A stretch of 64,000 nt of DNA from Streptomyces flavochromogenes. GTDB taxonomy: Bacteria; Actinomycetota; Actinomycetes; Streptomycetales; Streptomycetaceae. The position numbers were made by a program, and so were the translations under genes. The notes beneath the pieces are model-generated. The model worked only from the letters and a program-made list of their open reading frames with translations, was not told where the DNA came from and ran no database searches. Positions 1 to 8,335 of the stretch are shown piece by piece (the first letter of the stretch is position 1; every line of letters starts with the position of its first letter). The stretch is from the NCBI RefSeq assembly GCF_000717595.1, contig NZ_JNZO01000008.1:124001-188000 (forward strand), in the 5' to 3' direction.

Positions 1-367
1 CGGCCGTGGTGGGAGCCCCGCGGCCGACGACGAGACCCCGCTCGGTGGGCAGCAGCACCGTGACGAACACCGACCCCGGCACGCCCCCGGCGGCCCGGAG
101 CACCCGCAGGGCCCTGTGCCGGTAGGAGAGCCGGGCCCAACGCGCCACCAGCACACCGGGCACGGAGAGATCCACGCCCAGACCCGCGACCAGAGGACCG
201 TCGAACGTGGCCGGGTTGCGGGCCTTCGTGACGGTCCAGAGCCGGTCCACCTCAGCCTGCTCCCACGGTGTCAGGACGGGCGGAGGATGCTCGACGAAGC
301 TGATCCGACGTACGTCGAGGAACTCCACGGGCCGCGCCCGGAGGTGGTCGCTACCCGAGGTGGTCAC
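1..367 (-). CDS. NUDIX-like hydrolase, N-terminal part (runs off the window)
   Basis: The reading frame opens at a GTG whose first base is 367 and stays open to the window edge, so only about the first 122 residues are visible. It overlaps the stop of the upstream phosphotransferase gene by 17 bases, so the two are probably translated together. The visible part contains a Trp, then NPATFDGPLVAGLGVD, then a basic WARLSYRHRALR segment. That order is typical of the domain that precedes the NUDIX box in one actinobacterial NUDIX subgroup. The NUDIX box itself would lie outside the window, so the enzyme class is an inference. The codon pattern has the strong GC3 bias expected of a real gene. Confidence 0.6.
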   Translation of the reverse strand, partial: MTTSGSDHLRARPVEFLDVRRISFVEHPPPVLTPWEQAEVDRLWTVTKARNPATFDGPLVAGLGVDLSVPGVLVARWARLSYRHRALRVLRAAGGVPGSVFVTVLLPTERGLVVGRGAPTTA

Positions 368-1394
368 GGAGCACCTCCTCCGCCTCGTCCAGCCGCTCGC
401 GCAGTACGACCGCCGCCCGGACACGGTTCCGGGCGTACGCCTCCAGGGACGGCGTGACCGGTCCCAGCCCGTCGACGACGGTGTTCAAAGGGTAGACCGT
501 GCAGCCGAGGTACGCGGCCGTCAGCCGCACGACGCTCACCAGCTCCTCCACCGACGGCGTCGGGTGGAGGTCGCGGTAGGCGGCGACGAGCCGGGCGAGG
601 CCTTGCGGCCAGTCCGCGTGGGTCAGCACGGTGCGGGGGTCGAGCGCGAGGCGGCCCAGCTCCCACATCGGGTCGCGCCGGCCGGGCGGGTGGAAGTCGA
701 TCACGGCGGCGACGCGGTCACCGCGCAGCAGCACGTTCGGCCCTGACAGATCCCCGTGCACGATCTGCGAGGTCGTCTCCGACGGCGCCGTCTCGAGCAG
801 CCGTTCCACGCGATGCAACGCGGCCAGCCGCTCCCTCGCGGCTCGCGCCGCCCACTGCTCGAAACCGCTTCGCGGCGGCTCCGCCTCGTACCGGCGCACC
901 AGATCCGTGAGCCTCACGCGGGCACGCGCCGGATCGAAGGACCGGTCCCTCGGCCCGCGCGTGGGCCGGCCGAGCGGGTGCCGGGCCAGGCCTCTGTGCA
1001 GGCGCCCGATCGCCGTCCCGACCGCTTCCCACCTCCGGCCCGTGAGCCGTCCGTCGGCGGTGACCGCTCCGGCGACGAACGCCGTCACCGAGAGCGCCGT
1101 CCCCCGGTACGAGGCGACCAGCCGCCCCTGGTCGACGACGGGTCGGGCCCGCGCCACGGGCACACCGCAGAGCCCGGCGTACTCGCTGAGTCCGGCTGCG
1201 GCCTCGGCGCGGGCGAGATCCGTGCCGGTCGGGTACGTCTTCACGAACCACCGTTCGCCCGTGGCCGTCTCCGCCACGAAGTTGCGGGTCGCCGTACCGG
1301 CCGGCCCTTCGACGAGGGAGGCCGGAACGATGCCGAACTCGCCCGCGAGCAGGAGCGTCACACGGTCGAGCAGCGCTTGGGAGCTGATGGTCAC
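351..1394 (-). CDS. Aminoglycoside/homoserine-kinase-type phosphotransferase
   Basis: A 347-residue APH/choline-kinase-fold protein. The catalytic loop IVHGDLSGPNVLL (His213-Gly-Asp215, Asn220) and the metal-binding segment VIDFH (Asp233) are present, with the nucleotide-binding Lys in WFVKTYP at residue 52. The GTG at 1394 is chosen because GGAAGG lies about 8 bases upstream and the preceding codons read as noise. The family phosphorylates small hydroxylated substrates such as aminoglycosides, homoserine or choline, and the sequence does not say which. The second Asp-containing motif is DFHPPGRRDP rather than the usual DFD, which argues against a standard antibiotic-resistance enzyme. It overlaps the downstream NUDIX-like gene, so the pair may act in one nucleotide or small-molecule salvage step. 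Confidence 0.8.
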   Translation of the reverse strand: MTISSQALLDRVTLLLAGEFGIVPASLVEGPAGTATRNFVAETATGERWFVKTYPTGTDLARAEAAAGLSEYAGLCGVPVARARPVVDQGRLVASYRGTALSVTAFVAGAVTADGRLTGRRWEAVGTAIGRLHRGLARHPLGRPTRGPRDRSFDPARARVRLTDLVRRYEAEPPRSGFEQWAARAARERLAALHRVERLLETAPSETTSQIVHGDLSGPNVLLRGDRVAAVIDFHPPGRRDPMWELGRLALDPRTVLTHADWPQGLARLVAAYRDLHPTPSVEELVSVVRLTAAYLGCTVYPLNTVVDGLGPVTPSLEAYARNRVRAAVVLRERLDEAEEVLRDHLG

Positions 1395-1452
1395 GACCGA
1401 GCCTTCCCGCGAGGCGGCGCGATAACCCGGACCATGCCGCTGTGCGGAACGC

Positions 1453-2527
1453 ATGTCACGCTCGGTGACCGAAGGGCAGGCCGTCACGCTCACGGCGCTG
1501 GGGCGCTCTCCTGAGGACGCCGCCCGGTTCGAGGCGATGTTCACCGATGCGCGATCCGAGGACCGGACGGAGTTCCTCGCGGACTGCGACACGTTCGGGG
1601 AGGAGATCGCCAAGGAGATCCGTACGGCCGAGTTCACCCTGGCCGAGCTCGAAGAAGAGGAACAGAGCCTGGAGCGGCTGCGGCGCTGGCACCGCGACCT
1701 GACCGCCCACGGCGTCGCCGCGAGCCTCGGCGGCTTCTCGGAGGACGCCGTCACCTCGCTCCTCATACTCGGCGGGCTCCTCGCCCTGTACGACGGCGCC
1801 GAGGTCCTCCTCAAGCCGGTCTTCGGCACCCTCGCCGACCGGATCGGCGCTCGACCCGTGCTCCTCGGCGGCCTGGTGGCGTTCGCCGCCGCCTCCGCCG
1901 TGTACGCGATCGCCGACAGCCCCGGCCGGCTGTGGGCCGCCCGTCCGGGTCAGGGCGCCGCCGCATCCGCCTTCTCGCCTTCGGACTCCGCGCTCGTCGC
2001 CCGCCTCAATCCGGCCGCCAAGCACGGGCGGGCCTTCGGCAGTTACGGCTTCTACAAGTCCATCGGCTACACCCTCGGTCCGCTCCTCGGCGGCATCCTC
2101 GTCTGGGCCGGCGGACTGCGCCTCCTCTTCACGGTCATGGCGGTCATCGCCGCGGCCGTCGCGGTATGGGCGACCGTCGCCGTGCCCGTCGTGCCGCCGC
2201 TCCCCAAGGCCCGGCAGACCGTGCTCGACCTGGCGCGCCGCCTGACTCCCGCACGTTCCTGGCTCCGACCGCGGCCTTGTCGGTCGGCGTCGGCTTCCTG
2301 CCGGTCTCCTCATCACCGCCGCCGGACTCGGCTGCGCGATGCTCCCCGGCCTCCTCGGCGTACTCACCGGCGCGACCCTCATCGGTGTGGGAACCGGCCT
2401 GATCACCCCCCTCGGCTTCGCCGCCCTCGCGGCCGGTACGCCTCAGGAGCGGCACGTTCGGCTTCGCCGCACTCGCCCTGCTGCTGGGCTCGGCCCGCTC
2501 CTCGCCCTGCGCCGGAGGGCCGCCTAG
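1453..2527 (+). pseudogene. Decayed chimera of a ChrB-domain protein and an MFS transporter
   Basis: The first 90 codons resemble the middle of ChrB chromate-resistance proteins: RFEAMF, an acidic stretch, then FTLAELEEEEQSLERLRR. From about codon 91 the same frame continues as an MFS transporter already past its first helices: LLALYDGAEVLLKPVFGTLA, LGPLLGGILVWAGGLR. Homology then jumps frame near 2255 (LAPTAALSVGVGFLPV). It resumes in a third frame near 2303 (GLLITAAGLGCAMLPG through LITPLGFAALAAGTP). It shifts again near 2455 (FGFAALALLLGSAR). Several transmembrane segments are missing between these pieces. I read this as two formerly adjacent genes joined by a deletion and then broken by further deletions. 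The long open frame running on to 4344 is not a gene. Family naming is from memory of conserved motifs. Confidence 0.72.
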
Positions 2528-3927
2528 AACCGGGCCTCGTCCACCCTCACCTCCGCACCCCGGATCATGTCCATCACCGCGTCCGACACGGCGTGCATCC
2601 GGGGCTCGCGGAGGTCGAGGACCGGCGTCGGGTTCGAGACGCCGTGGGCGACGAGCAGGTTCATCAGGGGCCAGAGGGCCCCGGAGCGTCTCGGCAGGGG
2701 GATGCCGAGCCCGTCCGGCGCGACGACCTGGGCCGTCGTGACTCCGGCGAGAAGATTGGTGCGGGCCCAGTCGACCACCTGGGACCTGCCGTTCGGGCTG
2801 ACCCGGAGAACGACGTCCCTCGTGTGGTGCAGAACCGCCAGATAGTTCATCGGGACCGTGAGGCGCCGGACCACGTCGTACGCGGGAGACCCGTCCGCCG
2901 GACGGACGCGGAGCAGCGTGTCCAGGACCGGACCGTGGTCCTGGAAGGTGGTCCGGCCGCGCAGCGACAGGAACCGGGCGAGCACCAAGTGGCCACCCCG
3001 GCGCGACCAGCGGCGGGGCACGGAGCCGAACGCCCCCTCGTCACCCGGGAGGAACTCCGCGAGCCGACGGGCCTCCTCGCCCGGCTCGGTGACCGGCGCC
3101 CGCTCCTCGGTGACGTCGCGGGCCACGGCCGCGTACCGGGCAGCCGTCGTCGCGTCGAGGCGCCGGAGGTCGATGAGATCGCCGTCCATCACGACACCGC
3201 CGACCGACCGCGAGATACGCATCTGCTCCAGCTGCCGACGGGCGTAGCGGGTCACGTCGGTCACGTGTCCGTCGAGGCCGATCACCCGGCAGGTCCTCGT
3301 CCCCGCGAGGAGGAGGCTGCGCGGCCAGTGGACCGTCACCTTCCCCGGCATCGCGGCGTCCGGGGGATCGACGAGGACGGCCAGTCGCCCCGCCGTGATC
3401 GCCGACAGGCAGAGGGACGGCACCCGCACCTCCTCGGTGACCTCGCGTCCCGCGGAACCCCGGCCCGCGTCCTCCTCGTCGTGGACCGACAGCCTCAGCT
3501 CGACCGTCGCCTTGAACTCCGCCGGATCGTGATCGCCGCCGTACGTCGTGAACGTCGCGCCCCCTTCGGGGCTGTACCGCACGAACGACGCCCGGAGGAC
3601 GTCCGCCCGTACCAAGCGGGCGCCCACCGCACCCCCGGAGGAGCGAGGCGCCCACACCACCGTGGTGTCGTCCCCGTACGCGGGGCCCGCGTCCCGTGCA
3701 CGGTTCCGCCCCGTGATCCGGGGAGACTCCTGCCGCGCGCTCCGGACGGCCGAGAAGGGGATCACGGCCGTTCCCACCGCCCCGACGACCGACGCGCCGG
3801 CCACCCAGAACCATGCGGCGCCCTCGACCCAGGCGACGTACCCCACGACGAGGAACACCGGTCCGGCCAGACCGGCGAACGCGGCGAGGATCAGATTGCC
3901 GATGAGCACGCCGGTGTAGCCGCGCAT
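2524..3927 (-). CDS. Unrecognised membrane protein with two N-terminal helices and an internal repeat
   Basis: A 467-residue protein I do not recognise. Residues about 5-30 and 36-58 form two hydrophobic helices at the N-terminus, followed by a large soluble part. The soluble part appears to contain a diverged duplication: HWPRSLLLAGTRTCRVIGLDG near the middle and DWARTNLLAGVTTAQVVAPDG near the end. This suggests two related beta-rich domains. It lies 104 bases downstream of the zinc-ribbon CIS gene and points the same way, so it might be read from the CIS operon, but nothing in its sequence links it to tail particles. Its last codons overlap the end of the decayed MFS gene by 4 bases, convergently. 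Confidence 0.6.
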   Translation of the reverse strand: MRGYTGVLIGNLILAAFAGLAGPVFLVVGYVAWVEGAAWFWVAGASVVGAVGTAVIPFSAVRSARQESPRITGRNRARDAGPAYGDDTTVVWAPRSSGGAVGARLVRADVLRASFVRYSPEGGATFTTYGGDHDPAEFKATVELRLSVHDEEDAGRGSAGREVTEEVRVPSLCLSAITAGRLAVLVDPPDAAMPGKVTVHWPRSLLLAGTRTCRVIGLDGHVTDVTRYARRQLEQMRISRSVGGVVMDGDLIDLRRLDATTAARYAAVARDVTEERAPVTEPGEEARRLAEFLPGDEGAFGSVPRRWSRRGGHLVLARFLSLRGRTTFQDHGPVLDTLLRVRPADGSPAYDVVRRLTVPMNYLAVLHHTRDVVLRVSPNGRSQVVDWARTNLLAGVTTAQVVAPDGLGIPLPRRSGALWPLMNLLVAHGVSNPTPVLDLREPRMHAVSDAVMDMIRGAEVRVDEARF

Positions 3928-4031
3928 GGACCCCTCCTTCAGTCAGGTACCCCGGGGATCATCGTTCTGCCCGGTGCCGTGCCTGAGAAGGGGGCCCGCC
4001 CCGATTTCCGGCCTTTCCCGCTCGTACGGGG

Positions 4032-5303
4032 TCAGGACACGGACCTGCCGAAGAACTCCAGCTCCGCGACGGCCACCTGCTTCGTGGCGTCGGCCCGCCA
4101 CGCCGTGCGCAGCACCAACTGCACCGTCAGCGCGTCCCGTACCCGCACGTCGACCCGCTGGGTGCCGCCGTCGTCGATGCGGTGCTGCGAGACGTGCGTC
4201 TCGCCGGAGGAGTCCTTGACCACCAGGTCGAAGGTGCGCGGGGTCGCCTGGCCGTCGGCCTGCGTGGTGTTCTTCGAGCTGCCGGGGGTGATCAGGACGC
4301 TCAGCAGATCGGTCGGCTCGGCGAACCGGGCCTCCATGTACTGACCCGCCGAGTCGCCCGCGTACCCCGTGCCCCACCAGGTGTTGGAGTACCCGTCGCC
4401 CGCCAGCTTCGCCTGCTGCCTCGGCGCCGAGTGGGAGGCCGCCCAGGCCACCGGGTGGACCGGGACCCGCTTCGCGAAGTGGTCCTGGATCGCGCGGACG
4501 GCCGGCGGACCGCCGACGATGCCGCCGACCACCACGGTGGCGACCCCTGCCGCGATCAGGGCGCGGACGATCCAGCGGCTCCGGTCGCGGGTCAGCCCGG
4601 GACGCCGGCCCGCGTACGGGCCCTCGGCCGTCGAGAGCTGCTCGGGAACCATCGGAGTCGCGCAGAAGCGGCAGAAATGACGGCCCGGGGTGTTGGCCAG
4701 CGAGCAGGCCGGGCACGGTGTGCCGCCCTGTACGGGGACGGGCGCCCCCGCGGCCCGGACGGTCGGACGGGCGGCCTCCGGACGCGCGGGGAGGACGGGC
4801 GCCGCGACGGCCGGCTCGACGGGACGGTTCCCGGGGACCGGAACGAGGAGGGACCGTACGAGCGTGTCCGACGGGCCGTCGGACACCGACCCCGCCTCCG
4901 GTACGGGGACGGGCGCGGCCCCGGACACGGGCCCGGACACGGGCTCGGGCGCCTCCGGGGTGGGGGCCACGGCGGGCAGCGGGGCGGTCGCTTCCTCGGG
5001 ACCGACGGAGGACCGGCTGTCCGTCGCATCGGCGGGGGAGCCGGCCGAACGCTCCGCGGCGGCCCGCGGCGCATCCTCCGCCGGCGTGGCCTCCCGCTCC
5101 TCCCGGGCCGTCCCCCCGGACTCCGCAGAGGACGGGGCGGACGAGGCGGACGGCGCGGTGGCGGACGAGCCCTCCGTGCTCGCCGCGGCGGCCGGGCTGT
5201 CCCAGCGCAGGAACGCCCCGCAACTGTCACAGAACGACTGGTCCGCCGCACGCACCGGGCTCGCGCAGTCCGGGCAGGGGCGGGACAGGGGCGCGTCACT
5301 CAT
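4032..5303 (-). CDS. CIS-associated zinc-ribbon membrane protein with discoidin-like domain
   Basis: A 423-residue protein ending the CIS operon. It opens with a zinc ribbon (Cys10, Cys13, Cys25, Cys28), then has about 160 residues of Ala/Pro/Ser-rich linker. A second ribbon follows at about 197-214 (CPACSLANTPGRHFCRFC), then one transmembrane helix at about 244-266 (IVRALIAAGVATVVVGG). The C-terminal domain of roughly 130 residues begins NTWWGTGYAGDSAGQYMEA and ends VAVAELEFFG, a pattern of discoidin/NADase-type sugar-binding beta sandwiches. The ATG at 5303 is preferred over an upstream TTG because GAAGGAG sits at proper distance. Topology places the ribbons in the cytoplasm and the sandwich outside. 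I infer an anchoring or sensing role for the particle at the membrane. Confidence 0.75.
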   Translation of the reverse strand: MSDAPLSRPCPDCASPVRAADQSFCDSCGAFLRWDSPAAAASTEGSSATAPSASSAPSSAESGGTAREEREATPAEDAPRAAAERSAGSPADATDSRSSVGPEEATAPLPAVAPTPEAPEPVSGPVSGAAPVPVPEAGSVSDGPSDTLVRSLLVPVPGNRPVEPAVAAPVLPARPEAARPTVRAAGAPVPVQGGTPCPACSLANTPGRHFCRFCATPMVPEQLSTAEGPYAGRRPGLTRDRSRWIVRALIAAGVATVVVGGIVGGPPAVRAIQDHFAKRVPVHPVAWAASHSAPRQQAKLAGDGYSNTWWGTGYAGDSAGQYMEARFAEPTDLLSVLITPGSSKNTTQADGQATPRTFDLVVKDSSGETHVSQHRIDDGGTQRVDVRVRDALTVQLVLRTAWRADATKQVAVAELEFFGRSVS

Positions 5304-5308
5304 CAGGG

Positions 5309-5893
5309 TCAAGCTCCTTCGGATGTACGGGAAGAGGTCGCCGGGGAGTTCGTCACCGAGACCGTGAACGGCAGGTGCGCGGGACGGGCCGCGGCCACGA
5401 CCGCGCGCAGCCGGTGCGGATCCACGGCGGCCGGGTCGGCGACCCGGAGCACCACGTGCAGTCCGGCGACGGGCGCCCCCGGGAACGGTCCGAGCGGCGC
5501 GGACGACCAGCTCGCACCCCCGCTCTCGGTGATCTCCGGGGGCACGCCGAAGGCGAGCCGGACCGCCGCCGCGAGCCCCTGCCGGGTGCCGCGCACCCGG
5601 TGCAGCGCCACGGCCGAGGCGACCGCGTGGCGGCGGAGGGGCAGCGGCTCGTCGCCGTCCAGCTCCGCTCCGACCCAGGTCGCGAGGTAGTCCACGAAGT
5701 CGGCGGGGGCGAGCGCCGGAGAGAAGTACGCCTCCAGGGAGTCCAGGACGTTGAAGAGGGGAGCGAGGACGACATCCAGGCCCGACACGAACCGCTGCCC
5801 GAAATCGTCCTCCGCGTACACGGCCGGCAGCGCCGCACCCAGCGGATACGGGGTCGCGAGACCCGGAACCGTACCTCGCGCCGAGCCGCTCAC
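5309..5893 (-). CDS. Phage tail protein I family baseplate component
   Basis: A 194-residue protein resembling the tail protein I/gpI-type family (TIGR02242-like) found beside baseplate J in contractile tails. Supporting features are the N-terminal YPLGAALPAVYAEDDFGQRF, the central FVDYLATWVGAELDGDEPLP and the conserved RGTRQGLAAAVRLAFGV segment, which is characteristic of the family. Its ATG overlaps the stop of the baseplate J gene (ATGA), and its own stop lies 5 bases before the next start. The three genes should therefore be made in fixed ratio. In other contractile systems this protein joins the baseplate wedge to peripheral parts; that role here is by family. Confidence 0.85.
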   Translation of the reverse strand: MSGSARGTVPGLATPYPLGAALPAVYAEDDFGQRFVSGLDVVLAPLFNVLDSLEAYFSPALAPADFVDYLATWVGAELDGDEPLPLRRHAVASAVALHRVRGTRQGLAAAVRLAFGVPPEITESGGASWSSAPLGPFPGAPVAGLHVVLRVADPAAVDPHRLRAVVAAARPAHLPFTVSVTNSPATSSRTSEGA

Positions 5894-7878
5894 CGCGCCT
5901 CGATCACACGGACGCGATGGTCGAACGGGAAGAGCAGCGCGGACGGCTCCAGCTCGATCCGGTCCGTCGTGTCACCCCTGCGGCCGGTCAGCGGATCGGC
6001 CGGATGCAGCAGGACCTCGTCCACCAGCTCCACGCCCGGCACCCGCTGGAGCGCCGCGAAGACCTCACCGGCCCGCAGAGGGCGCCCGAACGGCCATCCC
6101 TCGCCGTGCGCCCCGCCCGTCAGCGGGTCCAGGTACGCGTACAGCGCGTCCAGCGCCTCCGCCCGTACGCGCTCCGCCTCGGCCGCCCGGAAGGAGTGCA
6201 GCGTCGCCACCACCGTCACGCCCTGGTAGAACGGCGGCCCGACGGCCAGCCGCGTGCCCAGCGGGCGCCGCTCGTCGAGGAAGCCCGTCACCCGGGACAG
6301 CAGCTCCTCGCCCGGCACGAGCTGCTCGAACCGCAGCCGGCCGCCCCGGTCCGGCACGGCCTGCGGCACGACCAGGACCCGGACCGCGTTGTCGCCCGCG
6401 TCGGCGGCGTCCGCGGCCAGGCAGGAGATCCGTGCCGCCTCGGGCGCCGCCCGGCGCGCCAGTTCCTCGTAGTCCCGGGCGGTGACGGCCCGTTCCTGCG
6501 CACGGAGGCTGATCGGCGCGCGGGACTTGGCCTCCTCGACGGTCTCCCCGTCCACCCCGCCGCGCGCCGCCTCGCGGTTCTCCACGCGGGCGATGTACGG
6601 GATGGAGCTGCGCAGCACGGTGATCGTGGAGCGGGCCACGTTCCCCGCCCGGCCGCCGCCGGTGCCGTACCGGACCGCCCGGATCGCCGCCCCCTTGGGC
6701 GGCACGGCACCGAACTGCCGCAGCGTGCCGTCCGGTTGGCGTACGCACGGCCCGAAGGCGATCTCGCCGGTGGTCGCGTCGAGGGTGAAGTGCCGGTCGC
6801 CGGGGCGCGAGGAGGCGAAGTCGCGGACGACGGTCCACTCCTGCCAGCCGGCCTCTGGGTCCTCCTCGTCGACGCCGCTGTCCGCCCGCTCGGCGATCTG
6901 GAGCAGCAGCGGCGGCCGGTCCACGACCGGCGCGTGCGCCAGCCGCAGCCGCTGCGCCGGCACGCCCTCGGACTCGCCGAGCTGCTCGTTCCGCACCGCC
7001 TCCGCGTGCGCCGCGCGGACCGTCCCGCCGATGGTGAACGCCTCCGCCGCCCGTACCGTCGGCGACTCGCTGTACGACGGCAGACCGGCGGCGGCCTCGA
7101 CGACCCGGCAGCGCACCCAGCCCGCCTCGTGCCCGCCGAGGCGCGACACCGCGTGCCCGGACGGCATGTGCAGCACCACCTCGCCCGGGCGGTTGAGCCC
7201 GCCCGTACTGTCCTCGTCGACCTCGCACGCGACCCAGCCCTCGGCCCCGGTCCACGCCTCCCACACCAGGGGCGGCCTGCGCGGATCCACACCGACACCG
7301 TCCACCCTGCTGTCCAGGTCGAGGACGAGCACACAGTCCGGCACCGCCGCCGAGAGACCGAGCAGCAGCAGGTCGCCGACGCGGGGCAGCGGAGAGAACG
7401 CGGGCACGTCCGTACCGCCGAGGAGATCCTGCGAGCGGTCCTCGGGAGCGCCGCCCGCCTCCTGGCGCAGCATGTGCGTCAACGAGCAGGGAACGACGGT
7501 CAGGTCGGCGGCCGTCGCGAAGACGACCGCCTCCTCCGTCTCCGTACGCCCGGTGGACACCTCCGTGCCCGTGGGCAGCACGACCGGCTCCGGCTGCGGC
7601 GCCGAGAGCCGGAAGGTGATGTCGGCGCGGGCGGCCGCGGGCGGGAACAGCGTCACCCCGAGCAGGTCGAGGAAGGCCAGGTGGTTCTTCTCCGGGACCC
7701 GGTTGAGGCGGTAGACGAGCTGGTCCGCCATGTGCGCGACCGCCTCGACCAGGGTGACGCCCGGGTCCGAGACGTTGTGGTCGGTCCACTCGGGGCACGC
7801 CTGCTGGATGTAGCGCTTGGCGTCGTCGACGAACTGCTGGAAGCGGCGGTCGTCGAGATGGGGTGCGGGCAGGGCCAT
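5890..7878 (-). CDS. Baseplate J-like wedge protein (Afp11/gp6 type)
   Basis: A 662-residue baseplate wedge protein. The start at 7878 (MALPAPHLDDRRFQQ) is chosen because the family begins with this LDDRxFxxxVxxAK pattern and the codons before it do not look coding. Recognisable parts are CPEWTDHNVSDPGVTLVEA near residue 30, and the J-domain signature EEAKSRAPISLRAQERAVT followed by DYEELAR around residue 450. The C-terminal half has a gp6-like alpha/beta pattern. By family it forms the ring that opens during contraction and triggers sheath shortening. It follows the gp25 gene after 10 bases and overlaps the tail protein I gene by 4 bases. Confidence 0.9.
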   Translation of the reverse strand: MALPAPHLDDRRFQQFVDDAKRYIQQACPEWTDHNVSDPGVTLVEAVAHMADQLVYRLNRVPEKNHLAFLDLLGVTLFPPAAARADITFRLSAPQPEPVVLPTGTEVSTGRTETEEAVVFATAADLTVVPCSLTHMLRQEAGGAPEDRSQDLLGGTDVPAFSPLPRVGDLLLLGLSAAVPDCVLVLDLDSRVDGVGVDPRRPPLVWEAWTGAEGWVACEVDEDSTGGLNRPGEVVLHMPSGHAVSRLGGHEAGWVRCRVVEAAAGLPSYSESPTVRAAEAFTIGGTVRAAHAEAVRNEQLGESEGVPAQRLRLAHAPVVDRPPLLLQIAERADSGVDEEDPEAGWQEWTVVRDFASSRPGDRHFTLDATTGEIAFGPCVRQPDGTLRQFGAVPPKGAAIRAVRYGTGGGRAGNVARSTITVLRSSIPYIARVENREAARGGVDGETVEEAKSRAPISLRAQERAVTARDYEELARRAAPEAARISCLAADAADAGDNAVRVLVVPQAVPDRGGRLRFEQLVPGEELLSRVTGFLDERRPLGTRLAVGPPFYQGVTVVATLHSFRAAEAERVRAEALDALYAYLDPLTGGAHGEGWPFGRPLRAGEVFAALQRVPGVELVDEVLLHPADPLTGRRGDTTDRIELEPSALLFPFDHRVRVIEAR

Positions 7879-7888
7879 GGTGGCTCTT

Positions 7889-8287
7889 TCAGTCCTCGGA
7901 GGGGATGACGTAGAAGGGGAAGACGAGGTTGCGCGGGTTGTTGGCACCGCGCACCCGGTAGCGGATGTCGATGAAGAGGGTGGTCGGCTCCCCGGGGGCG
8001 GGAGAGACCGTGACCTCCTCCACGTCGATGCGCGGCTCCCAGCGGTCGAGTGAGGACATCACCTCGTACCGGACCCGGCCCATCGTCGAGTCGTTGACCG
8101 GTGCGAACACCAACTCGTGCACCGCGCAGCCGAATTCGGGACGCATCGGCCGCTCGCCCGGTGCGGTGGCGAGGACGAGCCGCATCGACTCCTCGATCTC
8201 CCGGTCGCGCCGGACGAGCGCGATGGAGCCGCTCGGGCCGGTCCGCAGCGGGAAGGCCCAGCCCGCGCCGACGAAGTGCTCACTCAA
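7889..8287 (-). CDS. gp25/GPW-family baseplate protein (Afp9 type)
   Basis: A 132-residue protein of the T4 gp25/GPW family. It shows the family order: GAGWAFPLRTGPSGSIALV, then IEESMRLVLATAPGERPMRP, then FGCAVHELVFAP, then a C-terminal beta hairpin. The EESMRLVLATAPGER segment is the sheath-initiator core. Translation appears to start at an unusual TTG (8287), supported by GAGGAGG 8 bases upstream. By family it binds the first sheath ring to the baseplate hub. It follows the spike gene after 48 bases. A PAAR tip gene often sits beside it in other systems, and none is seen here. Confidence 0.92.
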   Translation of the reverse strand: MSEHFVGAGWAFPLRTGPSGSIALVRRDREIEESMRLVLATAPGERPMRPEFGCAVHELVFAPVNDSTMGRVRYEVMSSLDRWEPRIDVEEVTVSPAPGEPTTLFIDIRYRVRGANNPRNLVFPFYVIPSED

Positions 8288-8335
8288 GGAAAGGTCCTCC
8301 TCTGGAATCCATGGGACGGTGCGGCGGAAGCGTCG

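Noticed and set aside
351..1394. Phosphotransferase as an aminoglycoside-resistance gene
   Set aside because: Only the general APH fold is seen; the second metal-site motif is atypical and no resistance context is present.
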